A stretch of 33,001 bases of DNA from JBNJEL01 sp051745835 (GTDB taxonomy: Bacteria > Bacillota > Halanaerobiia > Halobacteroidales > Acetohalobiaceae): contig JBNJEL010000007.1 in the NCBI GenBank assembly GCA_051745835.1, positions 1 through 33,001 of the forward strand. Reading direction: 5' to 3'. Every line of letters begins with the position of its first letter. The stretch's first letter is position 1. Shown here in pieces: positions 23,425-31,729 of this stretch. Both the position numbers and the translations under genes were made by a program. Under the pieces are notes generated by a model. That model worked only from the letters and a program-made list of their open reading frames with translations, searched no databases and was not told the origin of the DNA.

Positions 23425-25122
23425 ATGATGAAGAAAGTATCTATTGTATTAGCTATAGTAATGTTCTTTGCACTATCAGCTCCAGTCATGGCTAGTCCAT
23501 TTAAGGATGTGCCGGCAGATCACTGGGCTTATGATGCAATTCAAGAAGTAAGTAAAGCAGGAATTGTTACCGGATATGAGGATAACACATTTAAAGGAGA
23601 TAAGAAATTAACTCGTTATGAGATGGCAGTAATTGCAGCTCGAATCTCTTCACAAGTGGAAGATCAAGAAGTAAGTGATGAAGTAAGAGAGACAGTTAAA
23701 GCTCTAACTAATGAGTTTGGTCAAGAGTTAGCTAATTTAGAAGAACGAGTTACTGACTTAGAAGATAAAGGGTTGAATGTCAAAGTTAGTGGAGAAGCAA
23801 GTACTATCTTTACTGATACTAATCTAGAGGGGAATCCTGATTTAAGCGATAATGGACAGTACTGGAATGACTGGGATGACACTTTAGATGATGATGCTCC
23901 GGCTGTTGAGGAGTTTAAAGAGGAGTTAGACTTTAATATTCAGACAATTATAGATGATAGTACTACCGCAACTTTAACTTTAGATACAATCACTGATGGT
24001 TTTGGCGACTATGTTAACTGGAAAGATGTAGATAGTAGTGAAGATTCTAAGCAACTTAGTTTAGATGATGCACTATTAGAGATTGAAAATCCAGCTTATG
24101 GATTAAGAATTGGTGATCTTGAAGATTATCATCTAACTAACTACTTCTATGATGAAGAGGATGTAGAAGGTGTCGAGGCAACAACTAATCTATTCGATAC
24201 TCAACTGTCAGTCTTTAAAGGACAGGATGACGATACTAGCGATGCTCAAGATCTATTAAGCATAGAAGCTGCTCGTAAGATAGCTGGTATTGATTTAACT
24301 GGACAGTATTTAGAAGCTGATGAACAAGGAATCTATGGTGTAACTGCTGGTAGTGAATTACTATCAGATGTTGACTCTCAAGTTAAGTATTATGCGTTAG
24401 ATAATAGCGTGGATGATAACTACTTAGTAGATGGTCAAGTAAGCACCGAATTTGGCGACATTAATACTACTATTGGTTATAAGCAGGTAGGTGCTAACTT
24501 TAATGTTGATAATGATACATTTAAAGCGGATGATGACATCTACGGTACTGGCGAAGATTATGAACCAGGCATTGAAGGAATTAGAGTTACGGGAGCTATG
24601 GACTTAACTTCAGAGCTTAATATCTTTGGTGCAGTAGAGAGCGAAGAACTAAATTCTAATGATATTTTCACTACAGAAGTAGGAGCTGAGTATGCTGTTG
24701 ATGAGACTACTACTCTATCGGGTAGTTATGAGTTAGCTAACACAGATAATGACGCAGATGTAACAACTATTAACGCTGGCTTAGAAGGTAATTACTTAGC
24801 TGGTAAGTTAGCTACTACTGTTGATTATGAATTAGAAGATAAAGAGGCAGGAGTAGAGACAAGCACATTAGAGGTTGAGAATGAGTATGCAGTAACTGAT
24901 ACTACTACTTTAGTCGGTAATGCACATTATGAGACAAAGGATGGAAGTAGTGTTGATAGCACAAGAACTTATTATGATTTAGGTGCTAATCATCAGTTAA
25001 CTGAAAATACTTCGTTAGGTGTTAATTACCGTGTCTTAGACTTTGATGATCAGATGGTAGCTGATAGCGATGCTAGTTATCAAGCTGAATCTATCAGAGG
25101 AGAGTTTAATGTGCAGTTCTAA
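23425..25122 (+). CDS. OmpM-type SLH-domain outer-membrane porin
   Basis: A 565-aa protein in the OmpM layout: signal peptide 1-23 (VMA-S), SLH domain about 24-75 (SPFKDVPADHWAYDAI..., TRYEM at 63-67), coiled coil about 80-115, then a beta-barrel of about 16 amphipathic strands from 118 to 565, ending RGEFNVQF with the C-terminal Phe used by the Bam complex. OmpM proteins in Negativicutes form OM pores and tie the OM to peptidoglycan through the SLH domain, in place of Lpp/OmpA. The barrel is strongly acidic (many Asp), consistent with a salty habitat. AGGGGG ribosome site 8 nt before ATG. Own promoter, long leader and terminator mark it as a separately expressed, probably abundant protein. 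Confidence 0.88.
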   Translation: MMKKVSIVLAIVMFFALSAPVMASPFKDVPADHWAYDAIQEVSKAGIVTGYEDNTFKGDKKLTRYEMAVIAARISSQVEDQEVSDEVRETVKALTNEFGQELANLEERVTDLEDKGLNVKVSGEASTIFTDTNLEGNPDLSDNGQYWNDWDDTLDDDAPAVEEFKEELDFNIQTIIDDSTTATLTLDTITDGFGDYVNWKDVDSSEDSKQLSLDDALLEIENPAYGLRIGDLEDYHLTNYFYDEEDVEGVEATTNLFDTQLSVFKGQDDDTSDAQDLLSIEAARKIAGIDLTGQYLEADEQGIYGVTAGSELLSDVDSQVKYYALDNSVDDNYLVDGQVSTEFGDINTTIGYKQVGANFNVDNDTFKADDDIYGTGEDYEPGIEGIRVTGAMDLTSELNIFGAVESEELNSNDIFTTEVGAEYAVDETTTLSGSYELANTDNDADVTTINAGLEGNYLAGKLATTVDYELEDKEAGVETSTLEVENEYAVTDTTTLVGNAHYETKDGSSVDSTRTYYDLGANHQLTENTSLGVNYRVLDFDDQMVADSDASYQAESIRGEFNVQF

Positions 25123-25144
25123 AGTAAATTAAAAGTACTAATTA

Positions 25145-25177
25145 AGAGTCTCTGGATTTTCCGGAGGCTCTTTTTTT
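25145..25177 (+). terminator. Rho-independent terminator after the porin gene
   Basis: Stem AGAGTCTCTGG / CCGGAGGCTCT with two G-T pairs, 5-nt loop, and a run of seven or more T. Confidence 0.9.
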
Positions 25178-25280
25178 GTTTAATAAACGATAATCAATAA
25201 AAATGAAGGTATTAAATCTTAAATCTAGAATATATTTAATAATATTAAAGTAATTAAGGATCATATAAACTTAATAAATA

Positions 25281-25318
25281 GAAAGGAGGAGAGATCACCT
25301 AGCTGATCACTAATTATG
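25281..25318 (+). promoter_or_regulatory. Remote ribosome site with intervening hairpin
   Basis: GAAAGGAGG (25281-25289) lies 26 nt before the ATG at 25316, too far for normal use. Between them GATCA (25293-25297) can pair with TGATC (25304-25308) over a 6-nt loop; subtracting this 16-nt hairpin leaves 10 nt. An in-frame TGA at 25304 rules out an earlier start. Confidence 0.5.
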
Positions 25319-26239
25319 CGTCGGTATTATGTAATATTACTTAGTTTGATATTGGTTATCTTTTTGTGGGGGAGAGCGGCTGCGGAGGATTATAAGTTAG
25401 ATGACCAGTTATTGAGTCAAGAGGTAATGGCTAGTGAAGATAGTTTGCAGTGGGGAAGTTTGGTTGATGAGTTGGTAGTTCAGCCGGAACATCAAGAAGC
25501 ACGATTAGTTAAAGGGATTAGTTTTCAAAAAGATTTGACAGCTGACCGTTCTAGTGATTTAAAATTAGTAATTAGTCCCGGAAGATTAGATGATGAATTA
25601 ATCTTTAGTTCTGAATTAGATTTAGGATTAGATCGGAAGAATGATTTTAAATTAGGTTATGAGATCAATTCTAACTGGCAATTAAGTACAGGTTTTAGAG
25701 TGGACAATAGTGACAGCCTATCATCTGAAGTTGAGCTTGATGAGCCAGCAAGGTTAGAAGATGGTTTGCAGCAGATAGGCATAGATTATAATGCTTCAGA
25801 GGATCTCTCCTTATTTGTGAATTACTTTAAAGAAGAAAGATCTGCGACTAGTCAGAACTCAACAGCAATCGGCGTTACCTATAATAATGATGCGCAGCAG
25901 ATTAAGTTGCAGTATCAAGTTGATGAATTTAATGGTAAAGAGTATAGTTCGACAGGAGTAGAGTGGAGTGTTAATGAGATGACTACTGTAGAAGCTGCTT
26001 ACACAGTAGTAGAAGAATCACAATTAGATAGTACAGCAGAGGAATTAACTATCCAGCAAGATCCGTTAAAATCAGAACTATTAAACCTTGGATTAGATTT
26101 GAAATTATCTCAGCGAGCAAGTTTAGAGTTAGGTTATCAGTTGATAGATCGTGAAACAGAAAGTAGTAATGAATTAGAGAAGGTCTGGGAGAAACTCAAA
26201 CCAAATGCTGCAAATGTAGAACTAAAGATTAATTTTTAG
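25316..26239 (+). CDS. Predicted outer-membrane beta-barrel protein of unknown function
   Basis: A 307-aa exported protein, family not recognised. Signal peptide at 1-23 (hydrophobic 6-18, RAAAE). The mature part is acidic and made of alternating strands with turns, such as LGYEINSNWQLSTGFRVD, LSLFVNYFKEE, TTVEAAYTVVEE and SLELGYQLIDRE. It ends NVELKINF with the terminal Phe expected of a Bam substrate, suggesting a barrel of roughly 10-12 strands. It follows the porin terminator and precedes a periplasmic repeat protein by 10 nt and lptD, so it probably begins a three-gene unit. No LptE likeness is visible (no lipobox). Its start depends on an unusually distant ribosome site. Confidence 0.65.
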   Translation: MRRYYVILLSLILVIFLWGRAAAEDYKLDDQLLSQEVMASEDSLQWGSLVDELVVQPEHQEARLVKGISFQKDLTADRSSDLKLVISPGRLDDELIFSSELDLGLDRKNDFKLGYEINSNWQLSTGFRVDNSDSLSSEVELDEPARLEDGLQQIGIDYNASEDLSLFVNYFKEERSATSQNSTAIGVTYNNDAQQIKLQYQVDEFNGKEYSSTGVEWSVNEMTTVEAAYTVVEESQLDSTAEELTIQQDPLKSELLNLGLDLKLSQRASLELGYQLIDRETESSNELEKVWEKLKPNAANVELKINF

Positions 26240-26249
26240 GAGGTTTAGA

Positions 26250-27233
26250 ATGATGAAAGAAAGATTAATAAGTAGTGGATTAATAATTGCTCTAATTTTA
26301 ACTACGACAGCACTACCTTTACAGGCCGAGGATAATATTCAGCCGACCTTCTCACTACAGAAGTTATCAGAAGTAGAGAAGCGGCTTTACGATGATCATC
26401 TCAGCGGTTCATTATTGGAACGAGTTAAAAAGCTAGAAAAGAGTCTTTATGGTCGGAAGATGTCCGGTTCATTAATTGAGCGAGCTCGCCGCATCTTTAA
26501 TTTAGTTTTGGCTAGTCAACCTAATCGTCCGTCGCTGTCGTTTACAATTAGTGCTTTAGAGTGGACAATCTATCAAGAGATAAGACAAGGCTCACTTGAA
26601 GATAGAGTAACTCATCTAGAGGAGGTATTAGTTGGTAGTAGACAGTCTGGATCGTTGTCGAGTCGAGTAGGGAAGCTGTTAAATACTAGTCTGCCGGATG
26701 GTGAGATTAAGGTGCAAGAAGTAGAAGTTCCGCGTCAGACACTAGTTAAGATTGAATTTTTAGAGAAAGTTAGTTCCGAAGAGATTAGTTCCGGACAGAG
26801 TATCGATTATCAAGTAGCTGAAGATCTAGTAATTGATGGCAAATTGATACTGCCGGCAGGAACTAAGGGTCAAGCAAAGATTAAGAGAGTAGAGCGCGCT
26901 AATAATTTCGGGCGTGATGGTGAGATAGAGCTTAGTTTCAATTCTGTGAACTTAATTGATGATAATCAGTTAGATTTAGTTCTCGATGAGAAGGCGGTAG
27001 AGAAGAATGAGTCAATGAAGTTAGCTTTAGGAGCAAGCATTGTAGGCAGTGTTATCTTAGGTCCGGTAGGGTTAATTTCGGGTTATTTTGTAAAAGGTGA
27101 TGATGAAGTAATTAAGCCTAATCAGAAGCTATTTTTGGAAAGTAAGCAAGCAGTGCGTGCTTATGGTTTGCCAATTGAGTCGGGAATGAAGGTTGAAGAA
27201 GAAATTGAGAATAATAGTTTAATTGAGGAATGA
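26250..27233 (+). CDS. Envelope protein with ~20-residue repeats, beta domain and glycine-zipper segment
   Basis: A 327-aa exported protein with a signal peptide 1-26 (LQA-E). Four copies of a ~20-residue unit, roughly LExxLYxxxxxGSLxxRV, lie at 39-60, 61-80, 101-120 and 121-140. Then comes a beta domain (158-247: LVKIEFLEKVSSEEI..., VIDGKLILPAGTKGQAKIKRVE) of a kind seen in many exported proteins, where an 'undesirable-property' surface value has a stored default (x-DLVIDGKLILPAGT). A Gly-rich hydrophobic segment (257-283, GxxxGxxxxGxxG) follows, then a short beta tail. Function unknown. It lies between an OM barrel gene and lptD, so an OM or periplasmic accessory role is plausible but unproven. 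Ribosome site GGAGG 7-8 nt upstream. Confidence 0.65.
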   Translation: MMKERLISSGLIIALILTTTALPLQAEDNIQPTFSLQKLSEVEKRLYDDHLSGSLLERVKKLEKSLYGRKMSGSLIERARRIFNLVLASQPNRPSLSFTISALEWTIYQEIRQGSLEDRVTHLEEVLVGSRQSGSLSSRVGKLLNTSLPDGEIKVQEVEVPRQTLVKIEFLEKVSSEEISSGQSIDYQVAEDLVIDGKLILPAGTKGQAKIKRVERANNFGRDGEIELSFNSVNLIDDNQLDLVLDEKAVEKNESMKLALGASIVGSVILGPVGLISGYFVKGDDEVIKPNQKLFLESKQAVRAYGLPIESGMKVEEEIENNSLIEE

Positions 27234-27319
27234 TTTGTTAGCAGGAACGAGTAGATATTTACCGAAATAAATAGAGGAGGTAGAAAATAAGTAGAAATAG
27301 TTTAGGTGAGGTGTAATTA

Positions 27320-29326
27320 GTGCAGCGAGTAGGAGAAGTAGTTAGATTAGCACTGTTAATTTTACTACTAATCACTTTAAGTTATAGCCCGCAATTAGAG
27401 GCGGTTTCAGCTCCGTTTAATATTTCAGCTGACCAGTTAAGTATTGATCAAGCTGAGGAGATGGTACGCGGGCGAGGTGAGGTAATAATTGAGTTTGAGG
27501 ATAGAATCTTAGAAGCTGAAGAAGTTGATATTGATTTACAGCAAGAGGAGATAGTGGCAGTTGGTGAAATCTTTTATAAGCAGGGGAATCGTGAGTTAAG
27601 TGGTGAACAGATGGTTTATGATTACGGCAAACAGGAGGGGAAGATCTGGCCAGTCGAGGGAAGTGTAGATTATAAGTATTTAGACGGCGATGAATTACGG
27701 ATAGCAACAGAAGAATTAGAGGTAGACCAAGCTCGAGTAACTAGTTGTCAGGCACCAGAGGCTCATTTTGAGTTAGCAGCAGATGAGTTGACGGTCTATC
27801 CTAATGATCTGTTAATTGCGAGAGGAGTAGAGGTTTATCTCTTCGGTCAGCATGTTTTCAGTTATCCGGTCTATAAGTATTCGCTGCGTTATAATACAGA
27901 GTTGACGCCAATACCAATTGTTGGCTATAATAGTAGTGAAGGTCATTATCTGCGTTTAGATTATGAACACTTTATCAGCCCCGAACTACAAGGGGATATA
28001 GAAGCAAAATGGACTTCGCGAGATGCCAATCAATTAGATTTAGATTATGAGTATCGTCCCCATAATAATTTACGGATCAGTCCAGAAATTGAGTATCATG
28101 AACAGGAAGGATGGCAGAGTGAGTTAGAACTGGATTCTAGCTGGGACTATGGTTTGACACTTGATGCTGATTTAAAATATGAAGATCCGCGCGGTGGTGA
28201 AAGTTTAAGCAGTGGGGAAGTGACACTGCGTCAACAGCAAGATAATCTCTTTTGGCAGTTAGACCGCTATTATCATCAAGCTTGGAATTACCGTCCGCAG
28301 TTGAAGTTAGGATTAGATGATACTAATTTAGGTAGTAGTTCTAAGATGCGTCTGACCTACAGTCAAGGAGATCTTTACTTTCCTTCCGCTGCTCAAGAGA
28401 TTAATCGCAAGCGAGTTAAGTGGCGGTTATGGGATCGACATAATCTAACCGATCACAGCTGGTTAGATAGTAGATTAATCATGCGTAAGTCCTGGTTTGA
28501 TGATCAGCAGGAGTATGATGCTTATCAGTTAGACCTAGATTTTACTCATGAGTTGGATTGGTTAACTGATATTGAAGTAGGTTGGGAAGGATTAGTTGAA
28601 GATGGTAGCCAGCCTAATTTATTAACTAGTCACCGGGAAAGTATTAATTATGATGATGATAAGTATGATCAAGATAATGATTATTTAGGTATCGACGGTA
28701 CGCGACAATATTATGATCTAATTATTGATGGTCATTGGCTTTTAATTGAAGATAAGCACTTCTTCACCTGGCAGTTGGATGGACATCAAGTGATTAATGA
28801 AACAGAGGACGATTATTCATACTATGGTTTTGAAAGCAATTATCGTTACTTTCTTAGTAATCAATGGACAGGAATAGTTGATTACGATTATCGCAATTAT
28901 CCAACTGAACCAACCATAAGTCGTAAACAGATAGATGTTGAACGTGATGAGTTAGATAAGTATAAGAATAGTGATTACAGCCAAGAAGTTGATGAAGAGT
29001 TAAGTTTAGGATTTAATTATGAAAAGCAGTTTAGTGCTGGTAATCAACTATGGATTGAAGGATTACTTAATTATGATCTGCAGTTAGAAGATTACGAGAG
29101 TACTACTTTAGATGTAGAGTATCGTTCTGTAAAAGAGGATTATGCTCATTGGGAGATAGATGGCGAAGTAGAGTATGACCTGCAAAAAGATTATTATTCG
29201 GAACGTAATCTGGAACTAACGCGAGTCTATGATTGCATGGAGTTAGGTTTGACTATGAGCTGGTTAAGAGCTAGTAAGGATGATTTCGAACGAGAGATTG
29301 AATTAGAATATGAGTTAAAGTATTAA
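27320..29326 (+). CDS. lptD: LPS-assembly outer-membrane protein LptD
   Basis: A 668-aa OM translocon that receives LPS from LptA and inserts it in the outer leaflet. Signal peptide about 1-29; OstA-like N-terminal jellyroll about 31-180 (FNISADQLSIDQAEEMVRG, AEEVDIDLQQEEIVAVGEI, LSGEQMVYDYGKQEGKIW); then a beta-barrel to 668, extremely rich in Asp/Glu/Tyr. The protein has just two cysteines: Cys143 in VTSCQAPEAHFEL, matching FTSC (Cys173) of E. coli, and Cys639 in YDCMELGLTMSW, matching the CCYAIRLGYE region (Cys724/725). GTG start with AGGTGAGGTG 6 nt upstream. It is somewhat shorter than E. coli LptD (784 aa). waaA follows after 17 nt. Confidence 0.9.
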   Translation: MQRVGEVVRLALLILLLITLSYSPQLEAVSAPFNISADQLSIDQAEEMVRGRGEVIIEFEDRILEAEEVDIDLQQEEIVAVGEIFYKQGNRELSGEQMVYDYGKQEGKIWPVEGSVDYKYLDGDELRIATEELEVDQARVTSCQAPEAHFELAADELTVYPNDLLIARGVEVYLFGQHVFSYPVYKYSLRYNTELTPIPIVGYNSSEGHYLRLDYEHFISPELQGDIEAKWTSRDANQLDLDYEYRPHNNLRISPEIEYHEQEGWQSELELDSSWDYGLTLDADLKYEDPRGGESLSSGEVTLRQQQDNLFWQLDRYYHQAWNYRPQLKLGLDDTNLGSSSKMRLTYSQGDLYFPSAAQEINRKRVKWRLWDRHNLTDHSWLDSRLIMRKSWFDDQQEYDAYQLDLDFTHELDWLTDIEVGWEGLVEDGSQPNLLTSHRESINYDDDKYDQDNDYLGIDGTRQYYDLIIDGHWLLIEDKHFFTWQLDGHQVINETEDDYSYYGFESNYRYFLSNQWTGIVDYDYRNYPTEPTISRKQIDVERDELDKYKNSDYSQEVDEELSLGFNYEKQFSAGNQLWIEGLLNYDLQLEDYESTTLDVEYRSVKEDYAHWEIDGEVEYDLQKDYYSERNLELTRVYDCMELGLTMSWLRASKDDFEREIELEYELKY

Positions 29327-29343
29327 TCAAGGGAGTTTAATGA

Positions 29344-30678
29344 ATGTATTATCTGCTTTATGATGTGGCACTAATTGGTTTATTATGTTTGATGTCGCCT
29401 TGGCTGCTCTATCAGCTGGTGATAAAAGGACGTTATCGTGAGTACTTTAGCGAACGGTGGGGCTTTTTACCAATCGAGATTAGTAACTGGCAAGATAGAG
29501 ATGTAATTTGGATTCATGCGGCTTCGGTAGGTGAGACGGGAGCAGCAGCTTCTTTAGTATCTAAGTTAAGGAGTAAGTATCCGGAGGCTAAGTTACTTTT
29601 TTCTACAATTACCGATACTGGTCGTGAGATGGCGGAGAAGAAGATTGAGGAAGTAGATCAGATTATCTATTTTCCGTTAGACCTACCGTGGATAGTTAAG
29701 CACGTCTTAGCTCAGGTGAATCCGGATTTGATAATTATGATCGAAACAGAGCTCTGGCCTAATCTGTTGCGAGAGGCAAAAGAGCAGGGCATCAAGACAA
29801 TGGTGGCGAGCGGTCGGATTAGTGATAGTAGTTTACGGAAGTATCAGTACTTAGGACCGTTACTTGAGAACTTATTATCACAAGTAGATATCTTTAGTAT
29901 GCAGTCGCAGTGGGATGTAGATCATATCTTAGAGCTAGGAGCACCACCTGAGCGCGTAGTTAATAATGGTAACTTAAAGTTTGACCAAGATTATGGTGGC
30001 GGCGATGAGGATCTGAAGGCTAAACTTTATGATCGGCTGCTGTTAACTGAAAAGCAGCCGGTGTTAGTGATGGGGAGTACTCATGATGATGAAGAGAAGC
30101 GGTTACTTCCACTCTATCAACAGTTAAAGAAAGAGTTTCCTCAATTAGTAATGATCTTAGCGCCGCGCTATGTGAAGCGGAGTGCTGAGGTAGCTAAGCT
30201 CTATCAAGAGGCAGGAATTGAGACAGTTCGCTGGACTGAATTGGCTAAGCGAGAAGAGCTCAGTGAGTCGGTGATTATAATCGATACTATTGGTGAATTG
30301 GCTACAATTTATAATGTAGCCGATCTGGTCTTTGTCGGCGGTAGTTTAATTGAACGTGGCGGACATAATATTTTAGAGCCGGCTGCTTGTGGTAAGTTAG
30401 TCTTCTTTGGTCCGCATATGTTTAATTTTAAAGATGATACTAAACTGCTATTACAGCATGAAGTAGGGATTCAGGTTGCTGATAGTCAAGAGTTGACAGC
30501 TAAGATGGCGAACTATCTTAATCATCCTACTAAGTTAGAGGCAAAGAGTCAAGCAGCTCGTCAGATGATCAAGCAGAATCAAGGAGCTAGTCAGCGTAAT
30601 CTTAAGTTAGCAGTTAAATTAATGGAGAGTAAGGGAGCTAAGAGTTGTGCAGAAGCTAAAACAGTTAAATCCAACTAA
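29344..30678 (+). CDS. waaA: Kdo transferase WaaA (KdtA)
   Basis: A 444-aa GT30 glycosyltransferase that transfers Kdo from CMP-Kdo to lipid IVA. An N-terminal membrane helix at about 6-26 is followed by IHAASVGETGAAASL with the likely base Glu, FSTITDTGREMA, MIETELWPNLL, VMGSTHDDEE and the C-terminal FVGGSLIERGGHNILEPAACG for CMP-Kdo binding. Length is typical (E. coli 425 aa). Whether it adds one, two or more Kdo cannot be told. It overlaps the next gene by 32 nt. Confidence 0.96.
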   Translation: MYYLLYDVALIGLLCLMSPWLLYQLVIKGRYREYFSERWGFLPIEISNWQDRDVIWIHAASVGETGAAASLVSKLRSKYPEAKLLFSTITDTGREMAEKKIEEVDQIIYFPLDLPWIVKHVLAQVNPDLIIMIETELWPNLLREAKEQGIKTMVASGRISDSSLRKYQYLGPLLENLLSQVDIFSMQSQWDVDHILELGAPPERVVNNGNLKFDQDYGGGDEDLKAKLYDRLLLTEKQPVLVMGSTHDDEEKRLLPLYQQLKKEFPQLVMILAPRYVKRSAEVAKLYQEAGIETVRWTELAKREELSESVIIIDTIGELATIYNVADLVFVGGSLIERGGHNILEPAACGKLVFFGPHMFNFKDDTKLLLQHEVGIQVADSQELTAKMANYLNHPTKLEAKSQAARQMIKQNQGASQRNLKLAVKLMESKGAKSCAEAKTVKSN

Positions 30679-31729
30679 GATATTAATAATTAGATTAAGT
30701 GCAATCGGTGATGTGATTCATGCTCTGCCCGTAGCTAAAGCCGTACGTAATGCTTATCCGGAGGCTGAACTAACCTGGATTGTCGAGTCTAAAGCTGAAG
30801 ATTTAATAGTCAATAATTCTTATTTAGATCATGTTATTCAGTTACCTAAAGCAGAGTGGAAGGAATCATTTAAGAGCAATAAGTTAGGTACTTTGCGGCG
30901 GGCTAAAGAGTTTTTCGACCAACTTAAAGAGCAGCAGTTTGATCTAGCTTGGGACTTACATGGTCTCTTTAAGAGTGGCTTAACTGCTTATTTAAGTGGA
31001 GCAAAGCTGCGAGTGGGTCCCAGTGATGCACGGGAGTGTAGTGGTCTCTTCTACCACGAACAGGTAGAGCTACCGGATCGTCAGCTACACCAGATTGAGC
31101 GTAATCTATTACTTGCCCAAGGTATAGGAGCGGAGAGTGATGAGCTTGATTACGGGATTAGAGTTGAGCCCTCAGTTAAGCAGAGAGTAGATAGTTTAGT
31201 TAGCGATTTAGAGCTGGATAATCGACCGCTGGTAGTGATTAATCCGCTTACTAGCTGGACAGCTAAGAATTGGCTACTAGAACGGTATGCTAAGTTAGCT
31301 GACCAATTAATCAATGAGCTAAATGTAGAGGTGATCTTTACTGGTGGTCCTAGCGATCGTGAAGATGTAGCTAGCATCTTAGACTCCATGTCTGCCCAAC
31401 CGCTTAATCTTGCTGGTGAGACTAACTTACAGGAGCTAGCAGAACTTTATAGCAGAGCTGAGATCTTTATTGGTGGGGATACAGGTCCGATGCACTTAGC
31501 AGCAGCGATGGATACGACAGTGGTTACCTTAATGGGCCCGACAACTCCGCAGACTCATGGTCCTTATGGTAAGCAGCATACTGTGATTCAAGCTGATCTA
31601 TCCTGTTTGGAATGTTGGGAGCGTGCCTGTCCTAGAGATAACGAGTGTATGAAGCAGATTAGCGTGGAAGAAATTTACCAAGCAGCTAAAGAAGCAGTGG
31701 AGTGTTCAACAGATGAAACCAGAGATTAA
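30647..31729 (+). CDS. GT9 heptosyltransferase-like protein (first of two)
   Basis: A 360-aa GT-B glycosyltransferase of family 9, which includes WaaC/WaaF/WaaQ that add heptoses to the LPS inner core. It shows the N-terminal ILIIRLSAIGDVIHALPVAKAVR, INPLTSWTAKNW near 195-206, FIGGDTGPMHLAAAM and LMGPTTPQTHGPYG. A late Cys cluster follows (CLECWERACP...NECM). GTG start at 30647, inside waaA with a 32-nt overlap; an ATG start is not available nearby. I cannot say whether it acts as heptosyltransferase I, II or on another sugar. Confidence 0.85.
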   Translation: MQKLKQLNPTKILIIRLSAIGDVIHALPVAKAVRNAYPEAELTWIVESKAEDLIVNNSYLDHVIQLPKAEWKESFKSNKLGTLRRAKEFFDQLKEQQFDLAWDLHGLFKSGLTAYLSGAKLRVGPSDARECSGLFYHEQVELPDRQLHQIERNLLLAQGIGAESDELDYGIRVEPSVKQRVDSLVSDLELDNRPLVVINPLTSWTAKNWLLERYAKLADQLINELNVEVIFTGGPSDREDVASILDSMSAQPLNLAGETNLQELAELYSRAEIFIGGDTGPMHLAAAMDTTVVTLMGPTTPQTHGPYGKQHTVIQADLSCLECWERACPRDNECMKQISVEEIYQAAKEAVECSTDETRD

